DNA of 64,000 nt from Mycobacterium sp. 1274761.0 (GCF_001668615.1 NZ_LZMC01000019.1:1-64000); one strand, 5' to 3'. Positions 41,053 through 50,388 are shown, numbered from the stretch's first letter. Made by a program: numbers and translations. The notes: generated by a model not told the origin, from the sequence alone.

Positions 41053-41700
41053 TCAGCCGGCCGGTGGCGGGGTGGCCGCGGTGAACGGGAACGGCGGTTG
41101 TGGCGGCGGCGGAGCTGACGGGTCGTCGAGGTTCACCACGCCCATCGGAATGTTCGTTCCGGGCGGCGGTGCCGTACCCGGCAGCGGCTGACCGAGCTGG
41201 TCGGTGGTGAGCCTGCCCATGCCGTAGTTCCAGATGCCGTGCGCGCCCCTGGTGTTGTCGAAGAAGTTGGGAGGCGGCGCGTCAGCAGGGGCAGGCGTGT
41301 GGCTGTACATGGACTGCTGTCCCTGCCTGTCCAACGTGAAGTTGGTGGGTTTGAGAGCGTCGATGGCCTGCGTGTCCAGAATCGTCTGCTGGGGCGTGGG
41401 CCCGACTGGCTGTCCGTCAGCGCCGACCATCGCCGGGGTCGGTTGGCCGCCTTGTGCCGTTGGCATCGGTGCCTGCCCCAACAAGAAGTCGTAGCCCGAC
41501 CCTGGAGCCATGCCGCCGGCCGGGAGGAAATTCTGCAGGGTCCCCGCGGGTGGGATCAGACCAGTCGGTGGCGCCGCGGGTGGCGCGGGGTCTGCGGGCG
41601 GCGGTGGATCCTCCGCGGCGGCGGTCGCCGCGGAGGCGACCGCCGCACCGACGGCCAGGAAGCCCGCTGCGATACCGACGATGAGGTGATCGCGAGTCAT
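41053..41700 (-). CDS. Exported proline-rich protein in porin operon
   Basis: A 215-residue protein with a signal peptide (cleavage near A-A-A-E-D) followed by a proline/alanine/glycine-rich, low-complexity chain. The middle segment with N-F-F-D-N-T-R-G-A-H-G-I-W-N-Y is the only more ordered part. It starts 6 bases after the upstream MspA-type porin gene, so it is almost certainly cotranscribed with it. No function is recognised; an accessory role for the porin is possible. Confidence 0.72.
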   Translation of the reverse strand: MTRDHLIVGIAAGFLAVGAAVASAATAAAEDPPPPADPAPPAAPPTGLIPPAGTLQNFLPAGGMAPGSGYDFLLGQAPMPTAQGGQPTPAMVGADGQPVGPTPQQTILDTQAIDALKPTNFTLDRQGQQSMYSHTPAPADAPPPNFFDNTRGAHGIWNYGMGRLTTDQLGQPLPGTAPPPGTNIPMGVVNLDDPSAPPPPQPPFPFTAATPPPAG

Positions 41701-41706
41701 GCTGAC

Positions 41707-42387
41707 TCAGAACACCTTTGTGACGCCGTAGTAGGCGACGACGTCGTCAGTGTCACCGTTAGAGCTCGTCAGAATCGCGTACGAGCGCAGCGACGACGCA
41801 CCGACGCAGTTGTCGATTTTGATGTGAATGTCCTTGACCGTCACCCGGACCGAGTTGCCCTTGTACGTCTTCTTGTCCACGACGACATTGGTGACCGTGC
41901 CGGGCCTGGGCTCGACCTCGATTTGACCCTGAATTGGCACCGTGAGCGACGTGGGGCCGCCCAGTACACCTGCGGTGTTGAGGCCGAAGGCGCTCGTGCC
42001 GATGCCGATGCTGCCGTTGAGTTTGATCTTGTCCATCTCGATAGCACAGCCGATTTGGTAGCCGACTTCGAGCGATCCGCCTTTCGCAGATCCCATTCCC
42101 GAGCCGGTGAAGGTGGCGCCCACCAACCAGTCACGCGATGCGAGCGAGGTAGTCAACGGGGCGATCGGCAGTTGCGTCTCATCCTTGGCAAGCACGGTTA
42201 TCGTCCGTCCTTCGGAGGCATGCGCGACTCCCGGAGGACCGGATGGGACAACGCCGTTGTCGGGCGGGGGGCCGACGGCGTCCGCGGCGGGGACTGCCGG
42301 AGGCGGATCGTCCGCCAAGGCGACCGCAGCTGGGCCGACCGGGACCAGCATGCAAACAGCAGCCACTGTTGCAAAACGATTCAACAT
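41707..42387 (-). CDS. MspA-family porin (copy 1)
   Basis: A 226-residue exported protein with signal peptide (cleavage near A-L-A-D-D). The mature part has the MspA pattern: V-G-Y-Q-I-G-C-A-I, P-G-T-V-T-N-V-V-V-D-K-K, V-K-D-I-H-I-K-I-D-N-C-V-G and the C-terminal D-D-V-V-A-Y-Y-G-V-T-K. MspA forms octameric pores in the mycobacterial outer membrane for small hydrophilic solutes. A 30-residue proline-rich insert follows the signal peptide, which classical MspA does not have. A paralogue lies 340 bases upstream with a shared 5' region. Confidence 0.87.
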   Translation of the reverse strand: MLNRFATVAAVCMLVPVGPAAVALADDPPPAVPAADAVGPPPDNGVVPSGPPGVAHASEGRTITVLAKDETQLPIAPLTTSLASRDWLVGATFTGSGMGSAKGGSLEVGYQIGCAIEMDKIKLNGSIGIGTSAFGLNTAGVLGGPTSLTVPIQGQIEVEPRPGTVTNVVVDKKTYKGNSVRVTVKDIHIKIDNCVGASSLRSYAILTSSNGDTDDVVAYYGVTKVF

Positions 42388-42727
42388 GTCGTGTGGGCGC
42401 CTCTCGATCGTGTGAATCCCCGCGGGGATGTGTCTTGAGGAATCTTCAAGGGGGCGGATGTCCAAACGGTTAACGGAGCACCAACAATTCACGCCCGATT
42501 ACCGACCACTAAGCGATCTTGGGTAAATCTCCGCGTCGTGCTTTCGCGCTGTGCGGATACCACACAAGCAAACTTTCCGTACGTCGTGCCGTGAAGATCA
42601 CACGAGTCCGATTTGGTTGTCGCTGCCGCTTTGCCGCAGAAAGCCGCATGCCCCCACCGTTGGTGAGGGCATGCGGGCAGGAGCAGATGTCCACCGTCAA
42701 CCTAAAGCAGGACGGCGAATGTGTGCA
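42388..42727 (-). promoter_or_regulatory. Upstream region of porin copy 1, duplicated element
   Basis: Upstream DNA of porin copy 1. Bases 42431-42456 are identical to 43482-43507 ahead of copy 2. Inside are the near-palindrome CTTGAGGAATCTTCAAG (42434-42450) and, nearer the gene, the perfect palindrome CCCCGCGGGG (42418-42427); both occur at the same spacing before copy 2. These could be an operator or an RNA hairpin in the 5' leader. The remaining 250 bases hold nothing I can name. Confidence 0.6.
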
Positions 42728-43441
42728 TCACACCATCTTTGTGACGCCGACATAGGTGACGACGTCGTCGGTGTCATCGGTCGAGCTGGTCAGAGTCGCA
42801 AAGGACCGAATGAACGACGAACCCGCGCACTGGTCGAACTTGACGCGCAAACCGGTGACGTTGATCTTCGGACTCGTACCTTTGAACGTCTTCTTGTCGA
42901 CAGGAACGATGTTGACCGTGCCAGGCTTCAGGACGATCTTCATTTGGTAGGACAGCGCCGGCTGAATGGTGATGGGCAGGATCGTGCCGCTGACGAGCGG
43001 TATACCGACGCTTGGCGTGATACCGGCCGAAATGATGTTCTCGATGTCATCTTGGGCGATACCGCAACCGATCTGATAGCCGGCCTCGAGGTTTCCGCCC
43101 GCGAGCTTGGGACCGCCGGATCCCGTCACCGATCCGGTAAAAGTGCCGTCTACCAGGTATTCCCGTGATGTGGGCGCGCCAGTCAGCGCAGCGACAGGCT
43201 CCATCGATTCGTTTTGTCCTTGGACAGTCAAGGTGTAGCCGTCAGGTGTCTTCAGGACCCCGGCGGGCGCGGAGGGCACGGGGCCGGCCGGTCCCGGACC
43301 GCCCGGGCCGCCCGGCGGTGGCGCGCCGGCGTTGCCAGCCGGCACGACCGGCGGCGCCGGCTCGTCCGCCAGCGCCAGAGGGGCTGTCCCGACTGGGACC
43401 AGCATGCAAGCTGCGGCCAGCATGGCAAAACGATTAATCAT
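42728..43441 (-). CDS. MspA-family porin (copy 2)
   Basis: A 237-residue exported MspA-type protein with signal peptide MINRFAMLAAACMLVPVG and the family motifs A-G-Y-Q-I-G-C-G-I, V-D-K-K-T-F-K-G and D-D-V-V-T-Y-V-G-V-T-K. It is clearly paralogous to copy 1, same length class, and also carries a proline/glycine-rich insert after the signal peptide, here longer (G-G-P-G-G-P-G-P-A-G-P). Pore-lining residues cannot be judged reliably by eye. Confidence 0.87.
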   Translation of the reverse strand: MINRFAMLAAACMLVPVGTAPLALADEPAPPVVPAGNAGAPPPGGPGGPGPAGPVPSAPAGVLKTPDGYTLTVQGQNESMEPVAALTGAPTSREYLVDGTFTGSVTGSGGPKLAGGNLEAGYQIGCGIAQDDIENIISAGITPSVGIPLVSGTILPITIQPALSYQMKIVLKPGTVNIVPVDKKTFKGTSPKINVTGLRVKFDQCAGSSFIRSFATLTSSTDDTDDVVTYVGVTKMV

Positions 43442-43834
43442 GTCGAGTTGGCGCCTCTCATCGTCCGAATCCCCGCGGGGTTGTCTTGAGGAATCTTCAA
43501 GGGGGCGAGTGTCCAGACGGTAAACACCGTGCTAACGCTCGGCGCCCTGTTCCCATCTACCCGGCATCCCGCGTCCTGTGGCGAAGGGGGCATCTGCGGG
43601 TCCCGTCACGGCAGACATGTAATGGATTGCTCTGCGGCACCGGCTGTTTCTCATCCGTTCACCAACAGTAAAGGTTGCACATCCACGATCGATGACGGTT
43701 GCCTTCGACAGAGCCGTGCATGGCGTACGGCCAGGTGATACACGATGCCACCAATCGTCGTGCACACTGACCACACGGTTTGAACCGACACCGAGCTGAT
43801 CGCCGTGAACCAACGAGATCTGGAAGGAACGACG
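43442..43834. other. Intergenic region between divergent porin and exported protein genes
   Basis: About 390 bases. The left 70 carry the duplicated porin upstream element: the CCCCGCGGGG palindrome at 43471-43480 and the CTTGAGGAATCTTCAAG near-palindrome at 43485-43501. In the remainder I see no gene and no clear repeat; the promoter of the + strand exported protein gene must lie there. Confidence 0.6.
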
Positions 43835-44485
43835 ATGGTATTTCGCGTTTGCGGTCAGGCAATGACGACATTGATGGCTCTAGGCGTCAGCTTGACCGTC
43901 GTCCCCGTGGCATCCGCCGATCCCGCAGGCGTCGATCAGCCTCAACCGCCTCTCCCGGCTCCGGCCGCGGTATCACAGGAGGCAGGACCCGCCGATGCGC
44001 CGCCGGCGGCCGGCGAGGCCGGAACTATTTCCAACGGGCCGCTCGGGCCCACCGGCACACCGCAGGGTCAAGACCCGTCGACCGCACAGCCGCAGTCGTC
44101 TGGCGACCCCACCAGAGACGCGTGCGACTTGTTCAACAAGGCTGTGAATTATGCCGCTATCAACTACGAAGATTTCGCCGACTACAGCGCCGGCAGCGGC
44201 AATTACGTCGACTACAACAGCTCGACCGTCAGTAATGCGAACGTCGCGGGCAGAACTGCGCTACGGCAAGCCGCTGCCGCGTCGCTCGCGGCATCGACCA
44301 TACCGGGAGCATCCCCCGCGGTGACGGCACCGATGCAGACGTGGTCGGTGAACGCGGCGAAGATGGTCCTCATCATGGGAGTCCGTGGTGGTGGTGACAG
44401 CCTGAACTCGACGGCAACAACTCTGAATCAGAGCGCGCACGACGCCCAAATGGCATGCGCGACATCTCAAATGCCCCAGAGTTGA
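43835..44485 (+). CDS. Exported hypothetical protein
   Basis: A 216-residue protein with a signal peptide (cleavage near A-S-A-D-P), a proline/alanine/glycine-rich linker of about 65 residues, and a C-terminal domain starting at D-A-C-D-L-F-N-K-A-V-N-Y-A-A-I-N-Y-E-D-F-A-D-Y. Two cysteines, one at each end of that domain, could form a disulfide. The ATG at 43835 follows GGAAGGA. Similar exported proteins are frequent in mycobacteria; the function is unknown. Confidence 0.72.
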   Translation: MVFRVCGQAMTTLMALGVSLTVVPVASADPAGVDQPQPPLPAPAAVSQEAGPADAPPAAGEAGTISNGPLGPTGTPQGQDPSTAQPQSSGDPTRDACDLFNKAVNYAAINYEDFADYSAGSGNYVDYNSSTVSNANVAGRTALRQAAAASLAASTIPGASPAVTAPMQTWSVNAAKMVLIMGVRGGGDSLNSTATTLNQSAHDAQMACATSQMPQS

Positions 44486-44949
44486 TTGAATAGACGTGGT
44501 CGGAAACCAACTGCGACCGGTTCCTGGCGTTTCAGGGCAAACTAGAGTGGCGCACACACTCGAGTTCCGATGCCGCCTGACCCGACCTCAATCCCTGACG
44601 TGAACAGTGCACGACTGCCACGCTGGCGAAGATCTTGAGCCAGCATGTGACGTCGGTCAAAACGGTGCAACCTTCGCCGATTCCGACCGCCCCATCAGAG
44701 CGCCCGATCCAAACACATTGGATCATCTGAAATTTGAATATTGCCAAGCGCATCGCGCAGGACTGATTGTCGCGCAGGAATGACCGCGACCTCCGCTGCC
44801 GCCGGTGATGGCTTAGCGTCACGTATTGGTCGCGATCTCGATACTTCGCGTTCATGTGATGCTTCGCGATTTTTCGGTGATGGCGTTTACGGTAATAGCG
44901 ATGGATCAGCTCAACGTCACTCGACAGATTTAGCAAAGGGGGATTTCTG
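44486..44949. other. Intergenic stretch without gene
   Basis: About 460 bases between two + strand exported protein genes. Base composition is clearly less GC-rich than the neighbouring genes, and several short open frames exist but none has a ribosome site or a recognisable protein. I see no strong inverted repeat. Confidence 0.55.
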
Positions 44950-45396
44950 ATGGCTTATGTGGGCAAGCACCGCGTCGGACAGGGCGGCCTCGGCCCGGCA
45001 AAGGTCGCCGGTCTGGCCGGAGTTGCTGCGACAACCGCTGCGATTTTGAGTGTCGGCTTCGGTGCAGGCCCGGCGCAAGCGCTTCCGGGATGGCACAAGC
45101 ACGACTCGGACAAGAAGCCCGGCCAAAGCGCGCCGGCAGACAAGGCTCCCGCCAAAGACACCTCGTCGAACACTGCCGCGAGCACAGCAGAGAAGTCCGG
45201 CGAAACGGCAAAGAGCGTTTTGACGACGAACGCCGCGACCACAAACGCAACCACGCCAAGCCTTTTCGGCAACGGGTTCGGCCAAGTCATCATCGGTCAG
45301 CCCAAGGGCAATTACGGAATTTTCAACTACTTCGTTCCCGGTGCCAACGGCACTTTCATCAAGGGCCTGTGCCTCAATCCGTCCGGGTGCTCCTGA
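44950..45396 (+). CDS. Exported small protein with lysine/alanine/threonine-rich middle
   Basis: A 148-residue protein with a long signal-peptide-like start (residues 1-44, ending A-Q-A-L-P), a low-complexity K/A/S/T/D-rich middle, and a C-terminal conserved-looking segment N-Y-G-I-F-N-Y-F-V-P-G-A-N-G-T-F with two cysteines (C-L-N-P-S-G-C). An AAAGGGGG ribosome site precedes the ATG. I do not recognise a family. Confidence 0.65.
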   Translation: MAYVGKHRVGQGGLGPAKVAGLAGVAATTAAILSVGFGAGPAQALPGWHKHDSDKKPGQSAPADKAPAKDTSSNTAASTAEKSGETAKSVLTTNAATTNATTPSLFGNGFGQVIIGQPKGNYGIFNYFVPGANGTFIKGLCLNPSGCS

Positions 45397-45557
45397 ACTC
45401 ACCCCGAACCTGACGTCGGCTTCTGCATAACCGGAGCCAGGAAACCGCTGAAAGTGGCGATGCGCGCATCTGAGCCTGTGAGCTCAGGTGTGCGTATCTC
45501 CAACGCACTTTCCTTGGCTTCTCCCAGCGCTTTTCAGCGATTGTAAGATGTCGCGAC

Positions 45558-45995
45558 GTGAGGGTCTGGATTCTTCTCGCGGCTTTTGCTGTGGCAGGCT
45601 GCGACCTGCCCTCAGCACCCGTGGCTGGCCTCACTACGCCATTGGCCACTGCTCCGCTACCGCCGCCACCACCGCCTGCCCAATCGATCGATCGTGATGG
45701 CACGTATCGAGTGGGCCGCGACATCGCCGCAGGCATCTGGCACACCGAGGGCCCGGCCCGCCAAATCAGACAGTACGACGACAATGGAAACCCGATTCCG
45801 GTTCCCAGCTGTCACTGGGCGACAGGCAATCTCGGCGAGCAGAATGGGTCACCCACTGTCTTCGGAAACCTGAAGCACATCGCCACCGGCGACGAATCGG
45901 GCCCCCGAGACGTGACCGTCACTCTCGCCGACCACCAATTCACCACCGTCGGCTGCAAACCGTGGCATGTGCGTCCGGCGCCGCCCTCTCAGTAG
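45558..45995 (+). CDS. Probable lipoprotein
   Basis: A 145-residue protein with a short signal peptide ending in the lipobox V-A-G-C (cysteine 15), a proline-rich linker, and a domain starting D-G-T-Y-R-V-G-R-D-I-A-A-G-I-W-H-T, a pattern seen repeatedly in actinobacterial exported proteins. GTG start at 45558. TAAGAT about 12 bases upstream could be a -10 box giving a very short leader. Confidence 0.72.
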   Translation: MRVWILLAAFAVAGCDLPSAPVAGLTTPLATAPLPPPPPPAQSIDRDGTYRVGRDIAAGIWHTEGPARQIRQYDDNGNPIPVPSCHWATGNLGEQNGSPTVFGNLKHIATGDESGPRDVTVTLADHQFTTVGCKPWHVRPAPPSQ

Positions 45996-46002
45996 CAGCG
46001 CT

Positions 46003-46935
46003 TCACGCCGCGAGGTACTTGCCGAACCAGTCCTGCACCCGGCGCCACGCGTCGGCGGCCGCGGACGCGTTGTAGCGCTCGCCGGTGTCGTTGAAGAACG
46101 CGTGGTTGGCGTCGGGCTCGGTGACCAGCTCATGCGTCAACCCGCCCTTCTCCAGAGCGGCCCGGACGGCAGGTTCGGTCTTGTTCACGCGTTCATCGAG
46201 CGCGCCGTAAAACCCGAGCACCGCAACGTTTTTAGATCCGGAGAAGTCCGGGTTGTCGGGCGCCGGGCCGTAGAACGGCACCGCGGCCGCCAGGTCCGGG
46301 ACTCCCGCGGCGAGAAGACGCCACACCAGCCCTCCACCCATGCAGAAGCCGACGGCGGCGATCTTCTTGCCGGGCACACGGCGCTGTAACTCACCGACCG
46401 CAGACCTGAGGTTGGCGACGAACTCCTCGTTCGGGATCTTGCCCAGCGCCGCCGTCGCCTCGGCCGGATCGGTGAATTTCGCGGTACCGCCTTGCGGCGA
46501 AAGAAGATCGACGGCCAACGCCGAGTAGCCGATTCCGGCGAACCGGCCGGCTACCGAACGGACCCAGTCGTTGAGGCCCTTGTTCTCGTGGATCACCAGC
46601 ACGCCGCCGCGGGCATTCGGCGCCTCCGCCCACGCCGCGGCGAGCTCCCCCTTCGGCCCCGGCCAGGTGGTCGGCCCGGTGGGCAGTGCCGTGCCGGATC
46701 CCGGCGGTGGTGCGCTCGCGGGCGCCGGCCCGCTGACTGTCACGGCGCCCGTCGATGTGGCGGGCGCTTCGGCGGTGGTCTTCTTGTTCTCGCCGCAGGC
46801 AGCGATCAGTGCCGAGGCGGCTGCAGTACCGACTCCGAGGAGCGCCAACCGGCGTAGCGCCTCGCGCCGGGTCAGCAGTCCGTCGACGTGGTCGGTGGCG
46901 ATTTCTTCGGCGATGTAGCGCTGCAAGGGGGTCAC
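46003..46935 (-). CDS. Dienelactone-hydrolase-family Tat lipoprotein
   Basis: About 310 residues. The N-terminus has T-R-R-E-A-L-R-R-L-A-L-L-G followed by a hydrophobic stretch and I-A-A-C (cysteine 47), which reads as a twin-arginine signal with lipobox. The enzyme part keeps the dienelactone hydrolase triad: the nucleophile in GFCMGGG, an aspartate in G-A-L-D-E-R and a histidine in A-N-H-A-F-F. It would hydrolyse lactones or esters outside the membrane. I use the GTG at 46935; the open frame continues beyond into the divergent SDR gene. Confidence 0.85.
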   Translation of the reverse strand: MTPLQRYIAEEIATDHVDGLLTRREALRRLALLGVGTAAASALIAACGENKKTTAEAPATSTGAVTVSGPAPASAPPPGSGTALPTGPTTWPGPKGELAAAWAEAPNARGGVLVIHENKGLNDWVRSVAGRFAGIGYSALAVDLLSPQGGTAKFTDPAEATAALGKIPNEEFVANLRSAVGELQRRVPGKKIAAVGFCMGGGLVWRLLAAGVPDLAAAVPFYGPAPDNPDFSGSKNVAVLGFYGALDERVNKTEPAVRAALEKGGLTHELVTEPDANHAFFNDTGERYNASAAADAWRRVQDWFGKYLAA

Positions 46936-47002
46936 GTTGGCGAGTATGCCGCCTGAATGCTGAAGCCGGGTAGAGCCCATTGTTTCCGCGCGATACTCAG
47001 AT

Positions 47003-47938
47003 ATGGGCGGCGATACCACACGTGGCGGTAAGGTCCTGCGCGACCGGGTGGCAGTGGTTGCCGGCGCAACGCGAGGCGCCGGTCGCGGCATCGCGGCAGC
47101 GCTCGGAGAGGCGGGAGCCACCGTGGTGTGCACTGGCCGCAGTTCGACCTCGGGGAACGAGAAGTCGGATTACGACCGACCCGAGACCATCGAGGAAACC
47201 GCCGCGCTCGTCGACGAACTCGGCGGCACAGGGGTTGCCATACAGGTCGATCATCTCGCAGTCGACGAGGTGCGGGCGCTGGCCCACCGGCTCCGCGGCG
47301 ACTACGGGCGGATCGACATCTTGGTCAACGACATCTGGGGGGCGGAGATCCTCAAGGGTTCGCCACCCACGTGGAACCGGCCGATCTGGGAGCACGATCT
47401 TGCGGATGGGCTGCGCATCCTGCGTCTCGGTGTCGAGACGCACCTGATCACGTCGCACAGTCTGCACCCGCTGCTCATCGAGCGGCCCGGCGGACTGCTG
47501 ATCGAGGTCACCGACGGGACCCGCCGATACAACGACGAGAACTTTCGGCTGTCAGTCTTCTACGACCTCGCCAAGACGGCGGTAAACCGGCTTGCCTTCG
47601 CACATGGTCACGAGTTGGCTCCGTACGGCGCGACGGCGGTGGCCGTGACCCCTGGGTGGCTGCGCTCAGAGATGATGCTCGACAACTGGGGTGTGACCGA
47701 GGCGAATTGGCGCACCGCCCTCGGTCCCCGCAGCGGTGCACTGCCGTCGGCCCCACCAGGCTTCGCCGAATCGGAGTCGCCACGGTTTGTCGGAAGGGGT
47801 ATCGCCGCCGTCGCCGCCGACGAGAACCGCGCTCGGTGGAACCAGCAATCGGTGACGTCCGCCGAGTTGGCCCGCGAGTATGGCGTCACCGACATCGACG
47901 GCAGGCAGCCCGATGGCTGGGCTTCTGCCGTGCAGTAG
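47003..47938 (+). CDS. Short-chain dehydrogenase/reductase
   Basis: A 311-residue SDR. The cofactor loop is GATRGAGRG, the structural motif is N-D-I-W-G, and the catalytic pair is Y-D-L-A-K (YxxxK). Arginine after the second strand (T-G-R-S) suggests NADPH. The C-terminus is about 50 residues longer than a minimal SDR. GATACT seven bases before the ATG may be a -10 box with leaderless start. Confidence 0.85.
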   Translation: MGGDTTRGGKVLRDRVAVVAGATRGAGRGIAAALGEAGATVVCTGRSSTSGNEKSDYDRPETIEETAALVDELGGTGVAIQVDHLAVDEVRALAHRLRGDYGRIDILVNDIWGAEILKGSPPTWNRPIWEHDLADGLRILRLGVETHLITSHSLHPLLIERPGGLLIEVTDGTRRYNDENFRLSVFYDLAKTAVNRLAFAHGHELAPYGATAVAVTPGWLRSEMMLDNWGVTEANWRTALGPRSGALPSAPPGFAESESPRFVGRGIAAVAADENRARWNQQSVTSAELAREYGVTDIDGRQPDGWASAVQ

Positions 47939-48014
47939 ACACATTTCGCAATGTGTTGACTTGCCAGCCTCTGGTCTGTTTCATGGCCTCGTGACGAAGG
48001 ACTGGAGACGGGAA

Positions 48015-48458
48015 GTGTCCGTCGAGAAAATCGTGCTCGGCATGTGGAAGGCACTGTCTGATCGTGACTGGGATGCGGTGAAGACGTTTCTTGCCGACGA
48101 CTGCATCTACCTGGATATGCCCGTCGGTCCAACTGCGGCGGCGCGCGGGCCCGACGACATCGTCAAACGGCTCAAGATCGGGCTCGAGCCGTTGGCGTCC
48201 TACGAGAACTTCACCGGCCTGATGATCGACAACGGCGCCGACGTGATGTATGAGCATCACGAGCAATGGCATTGGCCCACAGGCGAATCAGCGACGCTGA
48301 AGTTCGTCACCGTGCATCGCGTCGAGAACGGCAAGATCACGCTCTGGAAGGACTACTGGGACATGGGCGCACTGGCCAACCACGCCCCGCCCACATGGCT
48401 TGAGGACTTCGCGAATGCGGATATGTCGTGGGTGTACGACGCTACCGGTCTGGTGTGA
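48015..48458 (+). CDS. SnoaL/limonene-epoxide-hydrolase-like protein
   Basis: About 147 residues of NTF2-like fold: V-L-G-M-W-K-A-L-S-D-R-D-W-D, F-L-A-D-D-C-I-Y-L-D-M-P, V-T-V-H-R-V-E-N-G-K-I-T-L-W-K-D-Y-W-D. The aspartate and tryptophan pattern is like limonene-1,2-epoxide hydrolase relatives. The GTG at 48015 has GGAG seven bases upstream. It follows the SDR gene by 76 bases in the same direction. Confidence 0.75.
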   Translation: MSVEKIVLGMWKALSDRDWDAVKTFLADDCIYLDMPVGPTAAARGPDDIVKRLKIGLEPLASYENFTGLMIDNGADVMYEHHEQWHWPTGESATLKFVTVHRVENGKITLWKDYWDMGALANHAPPTWLEDFANADMSWVYDATGLV

Positions 48459-48498
48459 GTCGCCTGAACCAGACGCTCTCAGAAACGCTCACAGACTC

Positions 48499-49860
48499 TC
48501 AAACACTCCAGGCCAGGCGGAACTTGATGGCGAGCTCCTCCTCGCCGAGGTGCCCGTAGGTCTCCTGCTCATAGCGGCGCACCGCGAGCGTCGCGTCGAC
48601 AACCGCATCGCCCAGGATGCCCCGAACCAATGCCGAACCGTCGAGCAGGTCAAGGGCCTCGGCCTGGCTGGTCGGCAGCAGCGTCACGCCGATGTTTCCG
48701 CGCTGCTCGTCGGTCAGCGTCGCGGGGTCGACCGCTGTTTCCGGTGGCAGCGTCAAGTTCCGCTCGATGCCGTCACGCGCAAGCCCAAGGATGGTCGCCG
48801 TCGCGAGGTACGGGTTCGCTGACGGGTCGACGACCTTCACCTCGACGTTCGCGCCGAGCGGGTTGCTGTTGCCGCCGATGAGGAAACGCACTGCGGCTTC
48901 GCGGTTTTCGGTGCCCCAGCACACGAAGGCGCCGGCCCAGTGTCCTGGCTGCATCCGCAGACCCGAGACGATGGATCCGCACAAGATGCCCTCCGCTTCG
49001 GGCAGGCCCGCCACGACGCCGGCCACCGCGGACTCCCCCTCCGGCGTCATCCCCTGCGCACCGGTACCGCCCGAGAACAACGGGGTGTCACCCTTCTTCA
49101 GTGAGAAGTGTTGGTGTGCACCTGTTCCCACGCTCCCGGCGAACGGCACCGGCGACAGGGTGACCCGCAGGTCGTACCGCCTGGCGACCCTGCCGATGAT
49201 CATCCGCATCAACAACAGCTGATCTGCGGCCGCGGTGGGTGGCTGAGGTGTCAGCGATATCTCGAACTGGTTCTGCCCGTACTCCGGATGGAACTGCTCG
49301 ATGGAGACACCCGAGCCCGTTGCAGCATTGGTCACGTCACGGACGAAACCCTCGTACTCGAGCACCCCCGCAAGTCCGTACTGCGCCCACATGTGCGCGG
49401 GCAGGCGACCGCCGTCCGGCCCGACGAGAAGGAATTCCAGCTCGTGGCCGACGAGCGCGTCGATGCCCGCCTCGGCGAGCCTGTTCTCGACGCGCGACAG
49501 CGCACCCCGGCAGCAATACGGGTCCGGTTCGCCGTCTTGATCGAAGAAAGCCCCTGGCGCCCAAGCCAATCCGTCGCCGAGAATGCGCAACGCGCCCAGG
49601 TCGATCCTGATGCGCTGATCACCGACCACACCGAGGGCATCCCTGAACGCGATACCGATCTGGTCGATGGTGAAGACGTGCCACACCGGGCTCGCACCCA
49701 GTCCGGGATCGGCGAACGCGCCCATCTTGCGTAGCGGAATTGTTTTGGCGTGGGTCAGACCCGCCGGGTTGACGATCGTGCCGATGAGCGTCGCGACGCC
49801 GTCGGACTCCAGTTGGGCGATGGCCGCTGCGGCGAGGGGTTTGGCTGCCATGACAGCCAT
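48499..49860 (-). CDS. glnA3: Glutamine synthetase-family ligase, GlnA3 type
   Basis: A 453-residue glutamine synthetase-fold ligase. The text L-G-A-S-P-V-W-H, I-E-Q-F-H-P-E-Y-G-Q-N-Q-F-E-I-S-L and G-A-H-Q-H-F-S-L closely follows M. tuberculosis GlnA3 as I remember it. GlnA3-type enzymes in actinobacteria are linked to gamma-glutamylation of polyamines or monoamines rather than to ammonia assimilation. The gene is third in a run bfrA - AhpD-like - glnA3 with gaps of only about 20 bases. ATG 49851 is an equally possible start. Confidence 0.82.
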   Translation of the reverse strand: MAVMAAKPLAAAAIAQLESDGVATLIGTIVNPAGLTHAKTIPLRKMGAFADPGLGASPVWHVFTIDQIGIAFRDALGVVGDQRIRIDLGALRILGDGLAWAPGAFFDQDGEPDPYCCRGALSRVENRLAEAGIDALVGHELEFLLVGPDGGRLPAHMWAQYGLAGVLEYEGFVRDVTNAATGSGVSIEQFHPEYGQNQFEISLTPQPPTAAADQLLLMRMIIGRVARRYDLRVTLSPVPFAGSVGTGAHQHFSLKKGDTPLFSGGTGAQGMTPEGESAVAGVVAGLPEAEGILCGSIVSGLRMQPGHWAGAFVCWGTENREAAVRFLIGGNSNPLGANVEVKVVDPSANPYLATATILGLARDGIERNLTLPPETAVDPATLTDEQRGNIGVTLLPTSQAEALDLLDGSALVRGILGDAVVDATLAVRRYEQETYGHLGEEELAIKFRLAWSV

Positions 49861-49881
49861 TCTGCGCTGTGGCGGTTGAGG

Positions 49882-50364
49882 CTACAGCGTGATCTTGCAG
49901 CTTTGGCCGATGTCCAGCGTGCGCAGCATCCGGCCCATGCCCAACCACATCGCACAGGACAGCGCCAGGTCGGCCATCAGCTCGTCGCTGAACTGCTCGC
50001 CGGCCCGCGCCCAGAAGTCCTCGTCGTCGCGAAGGGCGGTGTGGTCGCTGGCGAAACGCTCCGCGAACTCGGCGGCGATCCTCTCCTGCTCGCTGTACCC
50101 GGGCCACGTGCGCCATTGCGCGGCGTGGTCGTACAGATCCTCGTCGACTCCGGCAGCAACGCCCTCGCCGTCGCGGGTGTTCTGACACACCACGCATTCG
50201 TTGTTGAGCGCGATGACCATGCGGGCCAACTCGCGCACCCGCATCGGCAGCCGGTTCTTCTTGTAAACCGCATTGGTGAACGCGACCAACCCGGCACCGA
50301 TGCCGGGCGATTTCACCGCCCATGCCGCGGCGTCGTCGTCAGGGAAGTCTCCGATCCGGCTCAT
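49882..50364 (-). CDS. Carboxymuconolactone decarboxylase/AhpD-like protein
   Basis: A 160-residue all-helical protein with the C-V-V-C redox motif in L-N-N-E-C-V-V-C-Q-N-T-R and no obvious third ligand, as in AhpD-like thiol peroxidases. Its place between bfrA and glnA3 in one operon suggests a link to peroxide handling, which is inference. Confidence 0.78.
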   Translation of the reverse strand: MSRIGDFPDDDAAAWAVKSPGIGAGLVAFTNAVYKKNRLPMRVRELARMVIALNNECVVCQNTRDGEGVAAGVDEDLYDHAAQWRTWPGYSEQERIAAEFAERFASDHTALRDDEDFWARAGEQFSDELMADLALSCAMWLGMGRMLRTLDIGQSCKITL

Positions 50365-50388
50365 AGCCGGAATCGTACGCGGTGGCCG

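Noticed and set aside
48459..48498. Inverted GTCTGG/CCAGAC around the end of the SnoaL-like gene as terminator
   Set aside because: Only 6 bases per arm with a long loop, partly inside the coding sequence; too weak to call.
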